55,203 bases of DNA from positions 1 to 55,203 of the forward strand of contig VGML01000001.1 in assembly GCA_016866415.1 (NCBI GenBank), written 5' to 3'. The position numbers and the translations under genes are program-made. The notes below the pieces were generated by a model. The model saw nothing but the letters and a program-made list of their open reading frames with translations. It had not been told where the DNA came from and searched no databases. Shown one piece after another: positions 35,961 through 45,700 of this stretch. This stretch comes from Bacteroidota bacterium. GTDB lineage: Bacteria; Bacteroidota; Bacteroidia; Flavobacteriales_D; Crocinitomicaceae. Each line of letters starts with the position of its first letter. Position 1 is the first letter of the stretch.

Positions 35961-38771
35961 ATGCTTTCTGCCGACGTTCCAAAAAAACTCTTTCTACTCG
36001 ATGCTTATGCGTTGATATATCGCGCCTACTTTGCCTTTGCTAAAAACCCGCGCGTTAACTCAAAAGGGCAAAATACCTCTGCTGCGTTTGGTTTTACCAA
36101 TGTGTTGATTGATGTTATAAAAAACGAAAAACCTTCGCATTTGGCTGTTGTTTTTGATCCTCCTGGTGGTTCAACGCATCGAATCGACGGGTTTGACGCT
36201 TACAAGGCACATCGAGAAGAAATGCCGGAAGACATTCGTTCCATGATTCATCCGATTAAACAGATTGTGGAAGCATTCAACATTCCAATTATGGAAGTTC
36301 CTGGTTATGAAGCGGATGATGTGATTGGAACCGTTGCTAAAATTGCTGAAAAACGAGGTTATATCACCTATATGATGACCCCCGACAAAGATTACGGACA
36401 ATTGGTGTCGGAAAAATCATTCATTTTCAAACCCGGTCGAGGGGGAAATCCTCCTGAGATTTTAGGTGTCAAAGAAGTCTGTGAAAAGTTTGAAGTTGAA
36501 CGCACCGAACAAGTAATTGATATTTTAGGATTGTGGGGTGATGCTTCGGATAACATTCCTGGAATACCCGGAATAGGTGAGAAAACCGCTAAAACGTTGA
36601 TTGCCAAATACGGCTCAATGGAAAACCTTTTCGAACATACACATGAATTAAAAGGTAAACAACAAGAGAATGTAATTAATTTCAAAGAGCAAGGTTTAGT
36701 TTCTAAAATGTTGGCAACCATCATCACTGATTTAGATGTAGAATTCGATGAAGAAAAACTAGTAATGTGTGAAGTTGATACAGAAAAAGTCAAAGAAATT
36801 TTCACGGAACTGGAATTCAGAAATTTAGCCAAACGTCTCATCGGAGAGGAGATTGTTGTTTCATCTTCGCCAAGCAATTCAAGTGATACAGGTCAACTCG
36901 ATTTATTTGGAATGCAAAGCATGGTGGAACCACAAGAACCCATAGAAACCGTAAATTACAAAACCATTGTTACCGAGCGCCCGAGCTACCATTTAATCAC
37001 AACTCCAGAAGAGCGAAAAGAGTTGTTAGAATTGTTGTTGAAACAATCGCAAGTGTGCTTTGATACGGAAACTACCGACATAGATGCGTTACATGCTGAT
37101 TTAGTAGGTTTTTCATTTTCTTACAAAGCACGAGAAGCTTTTTATGTGGCAGTGCCTAAAGAATTTGAGTCCGCGAAAAAAATAATTCATGAATTTCTTT
37201 CGTTCTTCGAAGATCCTTCTATTGAGAAAATCGCACACAACATCAAATACGATTTAAAAGTATTGCAACGCTATGATGTTCAGGTAGCCGCCCCGACCTT
37301 CGATACTATGGTTGCGCATTACCTAATTAATCCAGAAGCAAAGCAAGGTATGGATTTTCTTGCAACGTATTACCTGGGTTATCAGCCAATTTCTATTGAA
37401 ACCTTAATTGGCAAAAAAGGAAAAGGTCAAGGAAATATGGGCGATTTAAAACCCGAAGAAATTTCCGATTACGCTTGTGAAGATGCCGACATAACGTTTC
37501 AGTTGAAACAATTATTTGACGACGAAATCAATAAACCGCATCTTTTTGACTTGTTTTATAAAATGGAAATGCCACTCGTGGAAGTGTTAAAAGACATGGA
37601 ACACGAAGGAATTGCAATCGATGTTAAAGCACTGGAAGATTACTCAAAAGACCTTGAAAAAACCTTGGTTGACCTAGAAAAGGAGATCAAAGAAAAGGCA
37701 GGAATGGACTTCAACATCGATTCACCTAAACAATTGGGTGACATCTTGTTTGAAGTGCTGAAAATCTCAAATAAGGCTAAAAAGACCAAAACAGGGCAAT
37801 ATGCTACTTCTGAGGACATTTTACAGAAACACGAGCACGATCACCCGATTATTCCATTGATTTTGGAATACCGTCAATTGCGAAAATTGAAAAGCACGTA
37901 TGTCGACACATTGCCCACCATGTGTGATAAATCAGATGGCCGCATCCATACCAACTTCATGCAAACGGTTACAGCGACAGGTCGTTTGAGTTCCAATAAT
38001 CCCAACCTTCAGAATGTTCCGATCAAGTCTGAAAAAGGACGTGAAGTTAGAAAAGCATTTGTTTCAAGAAGCAGTGAATACAAATTGATGGCGGTAGATT
38101 ATTCTCAAATCGAGTTGCGCATCATTGCTGCATTAAGCGGAGACAAAAACATGATAAATGCCTTCCGAGAAGGTCACGATATTCACTCAGCGACGGCTGC
38201 CAAAGTTTTCAATATAACAATTGATCAGGTTACACGAGAACAACGTGGGGCGGCGAAAGCAGTGAATTTTGGCATTATTTACGGGCAATCCGCCTTTGGT
38301 TTGGCTCAAAACTTAAATATTTCGAGAACTGAGGCAAAATCGATTATTGATAGCTATTTCGAACAATATCCGACTATCAAATCCTACATGGAAAAAACAA
38401 TCGGCCAAGCGCGTGAAATAGGTTACGTGGAAACAATTATGAAGCGAAGAAGGTATCTTCCGGACATCAATTCTGCAAATGCTGTTGTTCGTGGTTATGC
38501 AGAGCGAAATGCCATTAATGCTCCAATTCAAGGTTCAGCTGCCGACATCATCAAAATGGCGATGGTTGCCGTTCATAAAGCCATGGCAAAGGAAAACGTA
38601 AAATCTAAAATGATTTTGCAAGTGCACGATGAATTGGTTTTCGATGTGCATGTTTCCGAAGAAATGCTGATGCAGGTTCTCGTAAAAGAAGCGATGGAAA
38701 ATGCCATTCAATTAGCCGTTCCGATGGAGGTTGAATTGAAATTGGCGAAGAACTGGTTGGAAGCGCATTAA
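35961..38771 (+). CDS. polA: DNA polymerase I
   Basis: A 936-residue three-domain polymerase. The N-terminal 5'-3' nuclease (LFLLDAYALIYRAYFAF ... VPGYEADDVIGTVA ... LWGDASDNIPGIPGIGEKTA) is followed by a 3'-5' exonuclease domain. The latter retains its acidic residues (CFDTETTD, AHNIKYDLK, DYACEDAD), so proofreading is probably active. The polymerase domain has motif A DYSQIELRI, motif B RGAAKAVNFGIIYG and motif C LQVHDELVFD. It fills gaps in replication and repair. It is convergent with the RT operon across 469 bp. Confidence 0.97.
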   Translation: MLSADVPKKLFLLDAYALIYRAYFAFAKNPRVNSKGQNTSAAFGFTNVLIDVIKNEKPSHLAVVFDPPGGSTHRIDGFDAYKAHREEMPEDIRSMIHPIKQIVEAFNIPIMEVPGYEADDVIGTVAKIAEKRGYITYMMTPDKDYGQLVSEKSFIFKPGRGGNPPEILGVKEVCEKFEVERTEQVIDILGLWGDASDNIPGIPGIGEKTAKTLIAKYGSMENLFEHTHELKGKQQENVINFKEQGLVSKMLATIITDLDVEFDEEKLVMCEVDTEKVKEIFTELEFRNLAKRLIGEEIVVSSSPSNSSDTGQLDLFGMQSMVEPQEPIETVNYKTIVTERPSYHLITTPEERKELLELLLKQSQVCFDTETTDIDALHADLVGFSFSYKAREAFYVAVPKEFESAKKIIHEFLSFFEDPSIEKIAHNIKYDLKVLQRYDVQVAAPTFDTMVAHYLINPEAKQGMDFLATYYLGYQPISIETLIGKKGKGQGNMGDLKPEEISDYACEDADITFQLKQLFDDEINKPHLFDLFYKMEMPLVEVLKDMEHEGIAIDVKALEDYSKDLEKTLVDLEKEIKEKAGMDFNIDSPKQLGDILFEVLKISNKAKKTKTGQYATSEDILQKHEHDHPIIPLILEYRQLRKLKSTYVDTLPTMCDKSDGRIHTNFMQTVTATGRLSSNNPNLQNVPIKSEKGREVRKAFVSRSSEYKLMAVDYSQIELRIIAALSGDKNMINAFREGHDIHSATAAKVFNITIDQVTREQRGAAKAVNFGIIYGQSAFGLAQNLNISRTEAKSIIDSYFEQYPTIKSYMEKTIGQAREIGYVETIMKRRRYLPDINSANAVVRGYAERNAINAPIQGSAADIIKMAMVAVHKAMAKENVKSKMILQVHDELVFDVHVSEEMLMQVLVKEAMENAIQLAVPMEVELKLAKNWLEAH

Positions 38772-39029
38772 GTATTGTTGGTCTATTGTAATTAAAATTA
38801 TTGTTTCTTTCAAAATAGATTCAATTTGTTATTGATTCAAATAACCTTTTTCACTAACCTAAATAGGCGGAAATTCAATGGGAAAATGACTTATTTGATG
38901 ATGACCAACAAATTAATTTCAGAGATTAAATGTGTGATGATTACCAGCCTATAACAGCGAATAACCGCAACAAAAACTGCGATTGTCTGCAATCCGTTAA
39001 ACAATAATGCGGAAAACAGTAGCTAAAAT
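38772..39029. other. Non-coding region between polA and the RT-operon terminator
   Basis: No supportable gene. A short hairpin GATTG-tctg-CAATC lies at 38981-38994 within a wider CCGCA ... TGCGG pair, but without a T-tract. No clear polA terminator was found. Confidence 0.4.
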
Positions 39030-39058
39030 AAAAATAAAAACGTGCCTAATTAGGCACG
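39030..39058 (-). terminator. Intrinsic terminator of the RT-LRR-MoxR-VWA operon
   Basis: CGTGCCTAATTAGGCACG (39041-39058) is a perfect 18-nt palindrome. On the minus strand it is followed directly by a U-rich tract (complement of 39030-39040), so it terminates leftward transcription from the operon, about 180 nt past the last stop codon. Confidence 0.85.
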
Positions 39059-39063
39059 CTATA

Positions 39064-39213
39064 GGTTGCTGAGTTATTACTTTATAAGCTCTGCTTAATT
39101 TAAATTCAAATTCGAGGCTAAAGTAACCCATAAAAATAGCTACTTAACTTTATTCGAACATTAATCAAGATAGGCGAATCGCCTACCAAAATGCTAAAAA
39201 CCTTCTCGCAACC
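39064..39213 (-). ncRNA. Candidate structured RNA in the 3' region of the RT operon (msr-msd-like layout)
   Basis: Between the VWA gene stop and the terminator, the ends of a 150-nt segment pair: GGTTGCGAG (minus strand, 39213-39205) with CTCAGCAACC (39073-39064), 9 bp with one bulge. Just inside the 5' arm is TTTTTAGC (AGC at 39195-39193), then a perfect hairpin TAGGCG-att-CGCCTA (39185-39171). A longer imperfect hairpin follows, from TTCGA/TCGAA and TAAAGT/ACTTTA arms (39158-39111), then TAAGC-aga-GCTTA (39097-39085). The order a1, AGC, short msr-like hairpin, longer msd-like hairpin, a2 resembles a retron ncRNA, although these usually lie upstream of the RT. Structure was judged by eye. 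Confidence 0.35.
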
Positions 39214-39240
39214 ACAACAAAGTTAAAAAAACAATGGGGA

Positions 39241-40410
39241 TTAATCAATAAGATGTAAAACTCGGCCCTTTAAATGGTCTGTGTTATCATTATTTCCATA
39301 AACACACCAAAGAACCGGGACTTTGCATTTAATCGTGTTTGGGCCATAACCATCTGTGAAATAAATTAATCCTGTATAGCCAGAGCGTTGGTTAATCCAC
39401 GAGATTACAGGATCAAAGTTTGTGCCCCCTCCGCCTTTGAGAGTTGGTGGCGTTTTGAATTTTCTAAACTCATAAGTCATTTGTATTTGAGCGTCGCACT
39501 CAATAATTGTAATTGTTGTACCGGTTCTACTAATCTGTTGAATTTCATGCCAAAACAGACTTAAGGTTTCTTTGTCTATTGAGCCAGATGTGTCAATTGC
39601 AACAACTATTCGTTTCAATTTCTTTATTTTGACACCCGGATTCCCTTCGAATCGTTTGCTTTCCTTTCTTCTTGTTGACCTCAAAACTGTTCGGCCACAC
39701 GATGAGTTGAATAACCGCAATATTTGCTTCCAAGAAACTTTCGATGGGGAAGTTGTTGACTCTATAGCTCGTTGAATCTCTTGAGGGAGATTACCATAAT
39801 CCATAGATTTTGCTTTCGCATCCTTTATAACTCGATTAATAACTCTGTCGCTTGGTCTTTCTCCGTTCGAACCCCAAAACTCATGAATGCCTCTTGTTGT
39901 TGCATTTTTTTTACAGTCGTTCAGCGCACTAAAACTTATTGGATGAAGCTCTTTCGCGGAGGGATCTGTTAGCTTTAAAAGCGCATTGTAATAATACTCC
40001 ATTGTTTGTCCTTCCAATAAGTTTAAATCTGGAAACATTGTCAATAGTATTGCCCCTTTAGGAAGAGGCCAAGGGTCAATGTATTGATTTACAACCAAAT
40101 CCGCTGCGACATTTTCAAGAAATGGGTCTTTTTTTTGACCGCGAAACAAATGTTTGAATAAGATATGTAAAACTTCATGCTTTAAAACGCCTATTCGTTC
40201 ATTTTCGGATAGTTTATGAATGAAAAAATCAGGATTTATGCTTAAAAACAACCGTTCTTCCTTAAATGAAACCGCCAATGTTTCTATTTGTGGCACAAAA
40301 ATACGAGTCAGACTCGATATTACATGCGCATAAAACGATTCGTTTCTAAGGAGTTTTATTACCGAAGAAGAAACAATGGAATCTAAATTCTTTATTTGAT
40401 CTGCAGACAT
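39241..40410 (-). CDS. Metallopeptidase-like / VWA-like protein (DUF2201 type), partner of the MoxR ATPase
   Basis: A 389-residue protein with two parts. The N-terminal half has an HExxH motif, LKHEVLHILFKH (His78, Glu79, His82), followed by NVAADLVVNQYI as in DUF2201 metallopeptidase-like domains. The C-terminal half is a VWA-like domain with MIDAS motifs DTSGS (273-277), GGGGTNFDP (327-335) and FTDGYG (351-356). DUF2201 proteins are usually encoded next to a MoxR-type AAA+ ATPase, as here (1-nt overlap, TAATG). It is the last gene of the operon. Whether the HExxH site is proteolytically active is unknown. Confidence 0.85.
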   Translation of the reverse strand: MSADQIKNLDSIVSSSVIKLLRNESFYAHVISSLTRIFVPQIETLAVSFKEERLFLSINPDFFIHKLSENERIGVLKHEVLHILFKHLFRGQKKDPFLENVAADLVVNQYIDPWPLPKGAILLTMFPDLNLLEGQTMEYYYNALLKLTDPSAKELHPISFSALNDCKKNATTRGIHEFWGSNGERPSDRVINRVIKDAKAKSMDYGNLPQEIQRAIESTTSPSKVSWKQILRLFNSSCGRTVLRSTRRKESKRFEGNPGVKIKKLKRIVVAIDTSGSIDKETLSLFWHEIQQISRTGTTITIIECDAQIQMTYEFRKFKTPPTLKGGGGTNFDPVISWINQRSGYTGLIYFTDGYGPNTIKCKVPVLWCVYGNNDNTDHLKGRVLHLID

Positions 40411-41552
40411 TAAATCATCTTCACAAATTGAGCTAAAACTTCTTGATTGGCAATGACTTTATTGATTGTTACCATAGATGGGGAACCGTGTAGCCTTGCT
40501 TTTATCAAATCCTGGTGAAATGCATACCTTAAATCGCCTGGAACGATGGTTGATTTTAATAAACTTATTAACGCTTGTTCGCAATTATCCAATGGTATAT
40601 AATTGGATTTAAGCTTAATAACTATTCGAGCCAATAAAGTATTTATTAAATCTAGGCGAACGCCTTGTTCAGAAAAAGTTAATCGTTTTATCCAATCTTC
40701 AATTGTTGCGTTATCAGCTTCCAGGAATTCATCTGGAGAAGGGATTTGATTTAATGTATCCTCAACGAAATTGATAAACGATTCTGCGGACTCTAAATCC
40801 AAGCAACCTTTAGCCAATACTTGAACCAAACTTTTTTCTTGAATCAAATCTGGGATAAGCTTAATTTGACTGAAGAACTGAACAAGAGTTCTTGGTGTCG
40901 TTCTTCGCATTGTAACCATTTCGGGATAGGTTAGCACAAAGTTAACTCCACGCTCATCAATTCCTGCTTCTAAAGCCCATTCTGCCCATGCTTTTTCATC
41001 AAATTTTAATGTAATGTGGATCATTCTAGTAAGCATCGCCTCATCCATTGGGGTAACGGAATAATCCCCAGAGTCAGGATTCGCTGTTACAACAATTTGC
41101 CAATTTTTTGGTAAAGACCACGAAAACATCTCAAAGTTTTGTAAAAGCTGCATCGTTCCCCGCAAAATTCGATCATCTGCACGATTAATGTCATCGAGGA
41201 GTAAAATTCCTGGTCCTTCATCTGTTGGAACCCACTCTGGAGGAAGGTAAACAGTTCTTTCATCTCCAAAAATGGTTGGGTCTGGATCAATTTTGAAAGG
41301 AAGTCCGTGCAAATCACCCATCTCCTCGAACTGGGCTGGAGCGCAATATGCTACCTTCCATTTTTTACTTCTAGCCAAGTCCATGGCTATTTCCGTTTTA
41401 CCCAAACCATGTGTTCCCCAGATACATATTGGGGTAGGGCGTCTGCCTGATTGAGCTTCAAAAACTAAATTGGACTCAAGAATTTTCTCTAATAATTGAA
41501 ATAACTCCTTTCCATTGACTTCTGCCCCGTAGCAATCTTGATTTTGACTCAT
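40410..41552 (-). CDS. MoxR-family AAA+ ATPase
   Basis: A 380-residue AAA+ protein. Walker A is GTHGLGKTE (46-54), Walker B ILLLDD (116-121), sensor 1 is Asn158 in VVTANP, and the arginine-finger region is DEAMLTRM (170-177). The sequence between Walker A and B (EEMGDLHGLP) is typical of MoxR. MoxR ATPases act as chaperone-like remodelers together with VWA proteins. Its ATG overlaps the LRR gene stop by 4 nt, and its own stop overlaps the VWA gene start, so all three are strictly coupled. Confidence 0.9.
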   Translation of the reverse strand: MSQNQDCYGAEVNGKELFQLLEKILESNLVFEAQSGRRPTPICIWGTHGLGKTEIAMDLARSKKWKVAYCAPAQFEEMGDLHGLPFKIDPDPTIFGDERTVYLPPEWVPTDEGPGILLLDDINRADDRILRGTMQLLQNFEMFSWSLPKNWQIVVTANPDSGDYSVTPMDEAMLTRMIHITLKFDEKAWAEWALEAGIDERGVNFVLTYPEMVTMRRTTPRTLVQFFSQIKLIPDLIQEKSLVQVLAKGCLDLESAESFINFVEDTLNQIPSPDEFLEADNATIEDWIKRLTFSEQGVRLDLINTLLARIVIKLKSNYIPLDNCEQALISLLKSTIVPGDLRYAFHQDLIKARLHGSPSMVTINKVIANQEVLAQFVKMI

Positions 41553-42790
41553 AAATCCAAATAACTTGTATCTAAAGATAGTAAATTATGCTTTTCCTCT
41601 ATACTAAAGAAATTTCCTCTAAGCCTTATGGTGGTTCTAGATAAATCAGAGGTTTTATAAAAACTTAAAAACTCGGTTAGGCAATTATCTTCTAAATCTA
41701 GATAAACCAAATTGGTCAAGTTTTTCATAGATGCGGGTAGTTTGCGTAGTTGGTTTTTTCTTGAATCAAGACGTGATATTCCGCGCCAAAACAATTCGCC
41801 CTCTGGCAGGATCTCAAGTTTATTATGAGAACACAATAATTCACTTAATGAGTTTAAATTCATGAATTCTTTTGGAATGGATGAAATATGGTTGTGACTA
41901 ACATCTAAATATTCTAAATTAAGACACATAATATTCATCTCTAGAGGAAAAGTCGATATTTCATTGTCCCTTAAATTCAATCTTTTTAAATTTCTTGGTA
42001 ATTCCGAGAGATCAAAACTTGTAAAAAAACAACTTGACAGGTCTAGTTTTTCCAAATTATCCATATCTGAAAGCCCTTTTATTTCATTCAATTTATTCAT
42101 CGAAAAATCAAGCTCTTGAATGCTGTTTGGTAAAAAGCCTAGGCTGATGCTTGTAAGTTTTAGGCTGTCATTGAAAACAATGTTCGTAAGTTTAGAGTTG
42201 TTTTTCGTTAATTTCGGTAGTTGACTCAAACTGCACAATCTAAACTCCACCGAACTTAAAGCAGTTGCCAAGCTTAAATCTTTTGGAAGTATTTCTCCAT
42301 TAACGCTAATAAATGTCAGCTTTTCAATTGATTTGGACGAATAAATGGAATTCAGCTGATAATCAGAATCTAAATCATAAAATGAACATGATTTTATTTG
42401 ATTTGCAATTAATGGGAAATCTAAATCAAAGGTGTTTCTCAATGCTGATTCACAATTAATAATTAAGTTTTCTATACATAAAGCATTAACTAGTTGACTA
42501 ACAACACCATTGGGGATTTCAGAAATTTTAGCGTCCAAAAGCAGTGTTTTTGGTGCCGGTAAAAAGTGGTTTTCCAAACGAAAAAGGCCCTTTCTTATCA
42601 TTGAAGGGTGACTTCCATCAACACTAAACGCAATTAAAAACAAACAATCCAAATCTGATAGTTCAATTCGATTTGACCAAATTTCATCTACAATTTCATT
42701 CGGAAATATGGATATAAAAAACCCATTTTGATCCATGTTTTTAACATCATGGAGAATGTTCAATAGCTGTTCTTTTGAAAACTGATCCAT
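41549..42790 (-). CDS. Leucine-rich-repeat protein
   Basis: A 413-residue cytoplasmic protein without signal or membrane segments. Residues about 155-395 form a series of about ten LRRs, for example NLEKLDLSSCFFTSFDLSELP, NLKRLNLRDNEISTFP, NLEYLDVSHNHISSIP and NLVYLDLEDNCLTEF. The N-terminal 150 residues (MDQFSKEQLLNILHDVKN ...) match nothing I recognise. It starts 6 nt after the stop of the RT fusion gene, whose product also has LRRs. It may serve as a recognition or scaffold subunit, which is inference. Confidence 0.88.
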   Translation of the reverse strand: MDQFSKEQLLNILHDVKNMDQNGFFISIFPNEIVDEIWSNRIELSDLDCLFLIAFSVDGSHPSMIRKGLFRLENHFLPAPKTLLLDAKISEIPNGVVSQLVNALCIENLIINCESALRNTFDLDFPLIANQIKSCSFYDLDSDYQLNSIYSSKSIEKLTFISVNGEILPKDLSLATALSSVEFRLCSLSQLPKLTKNNSKLTNIVFNDSLKLTSISLGFLPNSIQELDFSMNKLNEIKGLSDMDNLEKLDLSSCFFTSFDLSELPRNLKRLNLRDNEISTFPLEMNIMCLNLEYLDVSHNHISSIPKEFMNLNSLSELLCSHNKLEILPEGELFWRGISRLDSRKNQLRKLPASMKNLTNLVYLDLEDNCLTEFLSFYKTSDLSRTTIRLRGNFFSIEEKHNLLSLDTSYLDL

Positions 42791-42796
42791 TCGTAT

Positions 42797-45700
42797 TTAT
42801 TTGGGCGTTTTTATGGGTATTTCTAAAGTTCTGCCTTGTTGAATTAACTGCTGTTGGAGGGCTAAAATTTCCTTTTCGTTTATATAAAAATAAGGTCTCA
42901 GATCTATTATTTCTATTTTAGTTAATAGATTTAATAAACTCGTTATTTCTTTTAAACTAAGATATCCGGTTTCCCTTGCATAAATTATCTTTAAATTAGG
43001 GAAAATAGGATTTAATAAGGTTGGGGTGTTATAACTGAAGAAATTTCGAGTATTATCCACAAATAAGTTCTCCAAAGAAGGTATGTTTGGTAGTTTACAA
43101 TTCACCGAAGTATAAGATAAATTCAACGTTTTTAGGTTTTTAAATGATTCTAAAGCTGTCAAATCGTGATGATAACCACTAAACGATAAATCCAAATACC
43201 TGCAATTTTCTTTGTTCTGTTTAGCTAATTCAAGCGAATTGTAATAACCATTACTGTTAAATATACCTTGCTTGGTCGCTTCACTTAAAAATGTTTTTCT
43301 AATTATATTTGGCATACCTGCCCTCGTTGTGCTTTCTTGATAAAACACCTCTGATTCAAAACTAGAAATCACATGAGATTTCTCAAGCGCGGTTTCTTCG
43401 CAAGTAAAATAGCGATACTCGCCATCAGATTGAGAAATATGGGTTCCTAATTTATGTATAACAAAATGAAATTCAGCTGGCGTTAGAAAGGATAATAAAT
43501 AATCGATAAGTTGATTGAAAATTGAATCTGATTTTACTTGTTTGGTTGCTAGTTTTTTAGGTAAAAAGACAAGTGTTCGGGCGCTAATTTTACAAGCTTT
43601 TAATAAAAAAGCTGGGTTTTCCTTTAGTCGTTTTGAAGCAAAAACCATTGAATAAGGGTTCCTTTTTATTGCAATTAACATAACTTCCTCATCATTCTTT
43701 AATTTTGAGGGAAGGTGCTTAGCTGCAATTTCACCTGACGCCAGCATTGTCATCACTTTATTTCTTGAGTTATCACTGGCGGAGTAGAGCTTATGTTTTG
43801 CAAACACCCCGTGTTTTATAATATATGGGCGATTTAATGGGCGATCGTCTGAAGGTGGAATTGTTGGTGGTTTTGATTCTTTCTTGTGAGAAAAAATATC
43901 CAAATCTGATAGTAGATTTTCCTTTCCTAGTCGCGTCTTTTTTTCTGAATGAATTTTTTGATTAAAGTTGACTTCTGTCCAATCCATTATAGGGCCTTTT
44001 TCGCGCTTGAAGCGTTCAGGGTTAAATAAAAGCTTGTCTTTTTTATAAAAACTTTCCAAGGGGACGCTGAGTTTGTGTACATCAAACTGAAGAGCGAACC
44101 CAAGAAGTGGAAAGCCAGAAACTCGCTTAGAGTAAATCAAATTCGTGGTTAATTTAGATGCGTGTGGCTTTGAATTGTACCTATTTATAGCATATAATTT
44201 TGGGAAATGCTCCTCTATTTGTCCTTTTTTAAGTTCTTTTTCGTTTTCATTAGAAAGCACTAAAATTAACTCATCAATAAAAATTTGGTTTTTTGGGATT
44301 ATTGTTTGTATGTTCTGATGTCTCTCCTCAATCGAATCAAAAGGATATGTTACGTGTAAATACGTCTGTTCATTTCCTATTCGTTTTTCCCCCAACACTT
44401 TAACAAGAATGTTTGGTCGATGGAATTCAACAGATGTTGCAGGAAGGCTGGTAAAAGATGTGCCTGGATGAAGTAAATGATAAAGATCTGGTTTTACATG
44501 AAAATCACCGATAAATTTGATGTTTGGTATCCAAGAAAAATCAATAATCAAACTTTTTAAATGAATGTTTTTAAGGTCACTTGCATTGAAAACATATTGT
44601 TTCAAAAATATATTTTCTTGATGGTTGTTGTCCCGTTCCAAAGAATTTAAATGCTCGTTTAAAGGCGTGATTGAGCCAAATGACATTTTCAGCCGATGGA
44701 TAAGTTGATTGATTTGTTCATGATTCGTCTCAAACTCGATAAATAAATGAATCGCTTCTAGCTTACTGAGTCGATTAAATAGTTCCTTTGAATCTATTTT
44801 ATTAGTCCCTATCTCAAATCTAACTTTCAAGAATTCAACGGCGTTTTTGGAATCAATTAACTCGTTTAATTCGTGGTCACTACTCACCGTACGCCAGCTT
44901 TCTCCTCCTAAAGCGGATAAATAAATTTCACCCAAAGATTTTTGGCGTTCAAAAATCAACTGATCTGCCGTAAGTTCATGCGATGACTGGAGTAACCTTT
45001 TCCATGGAATATCTAAAAGCTTTAAGTCTTTATTTTCTTCTAAACGAATATGTTTTACTCCTTTTGGTAGGTTATTTAATTTTATTGATTCTAACTTATT
45101 ATTTCTTAAATCAATTCGCTTTACAGGGGCGATTTCGGTTAAATTAACGTGTTTTAAATTGTTGTTGTATAATAGAATTGATGAAGCATTAACGTTTTTT
45201 AATGAAAAAGAAAATTCTTCGAAATTCAAATTAGATAAATCAACGGAGAATTTTGACAATTGAATACTATCCCAAAGAGTTTTTGAAATCATTGGTTTTT
45301 TTGTCATTTCCTCAGACATTACGAGTCTAATAGAACAAGCGCCAACTATTGCCTGAAAATCCTCGTTTAAGGGCGGATTCAAATAATAATCTATGGAGCG
45401 ATTATTAGTTAATTCAAACTTTTGTTTTTTGTTAACTGATAAAGAAAAAGTTTTGCTGGAAATATAACAGGCGGTGTTATGGTTTATTTTCTTTTTGATT
45501 CTTTGATCAAAACTCAAAAAACAAATTGCCTTTCTGGCTATTCTACCTTTGGTTGAACGTTCTTTCGATAAGTGAGCTAAATCAGACGTCCAATACAAAC
45601 CTACTCGATTGTAATAACGATAACCATTTTCATCAGCCAAACCATTGAAATGAGGATCAAACGGATATCTTATTCCCAGAACCCTTCTGTCTTCAAAGTT

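Noticed and set aside
43053..43061. Perfect DnaA box TTATCCACA
   Set aside because: It is single, inside the RT coding sequence, with no partner boxes, so it is probably chance.
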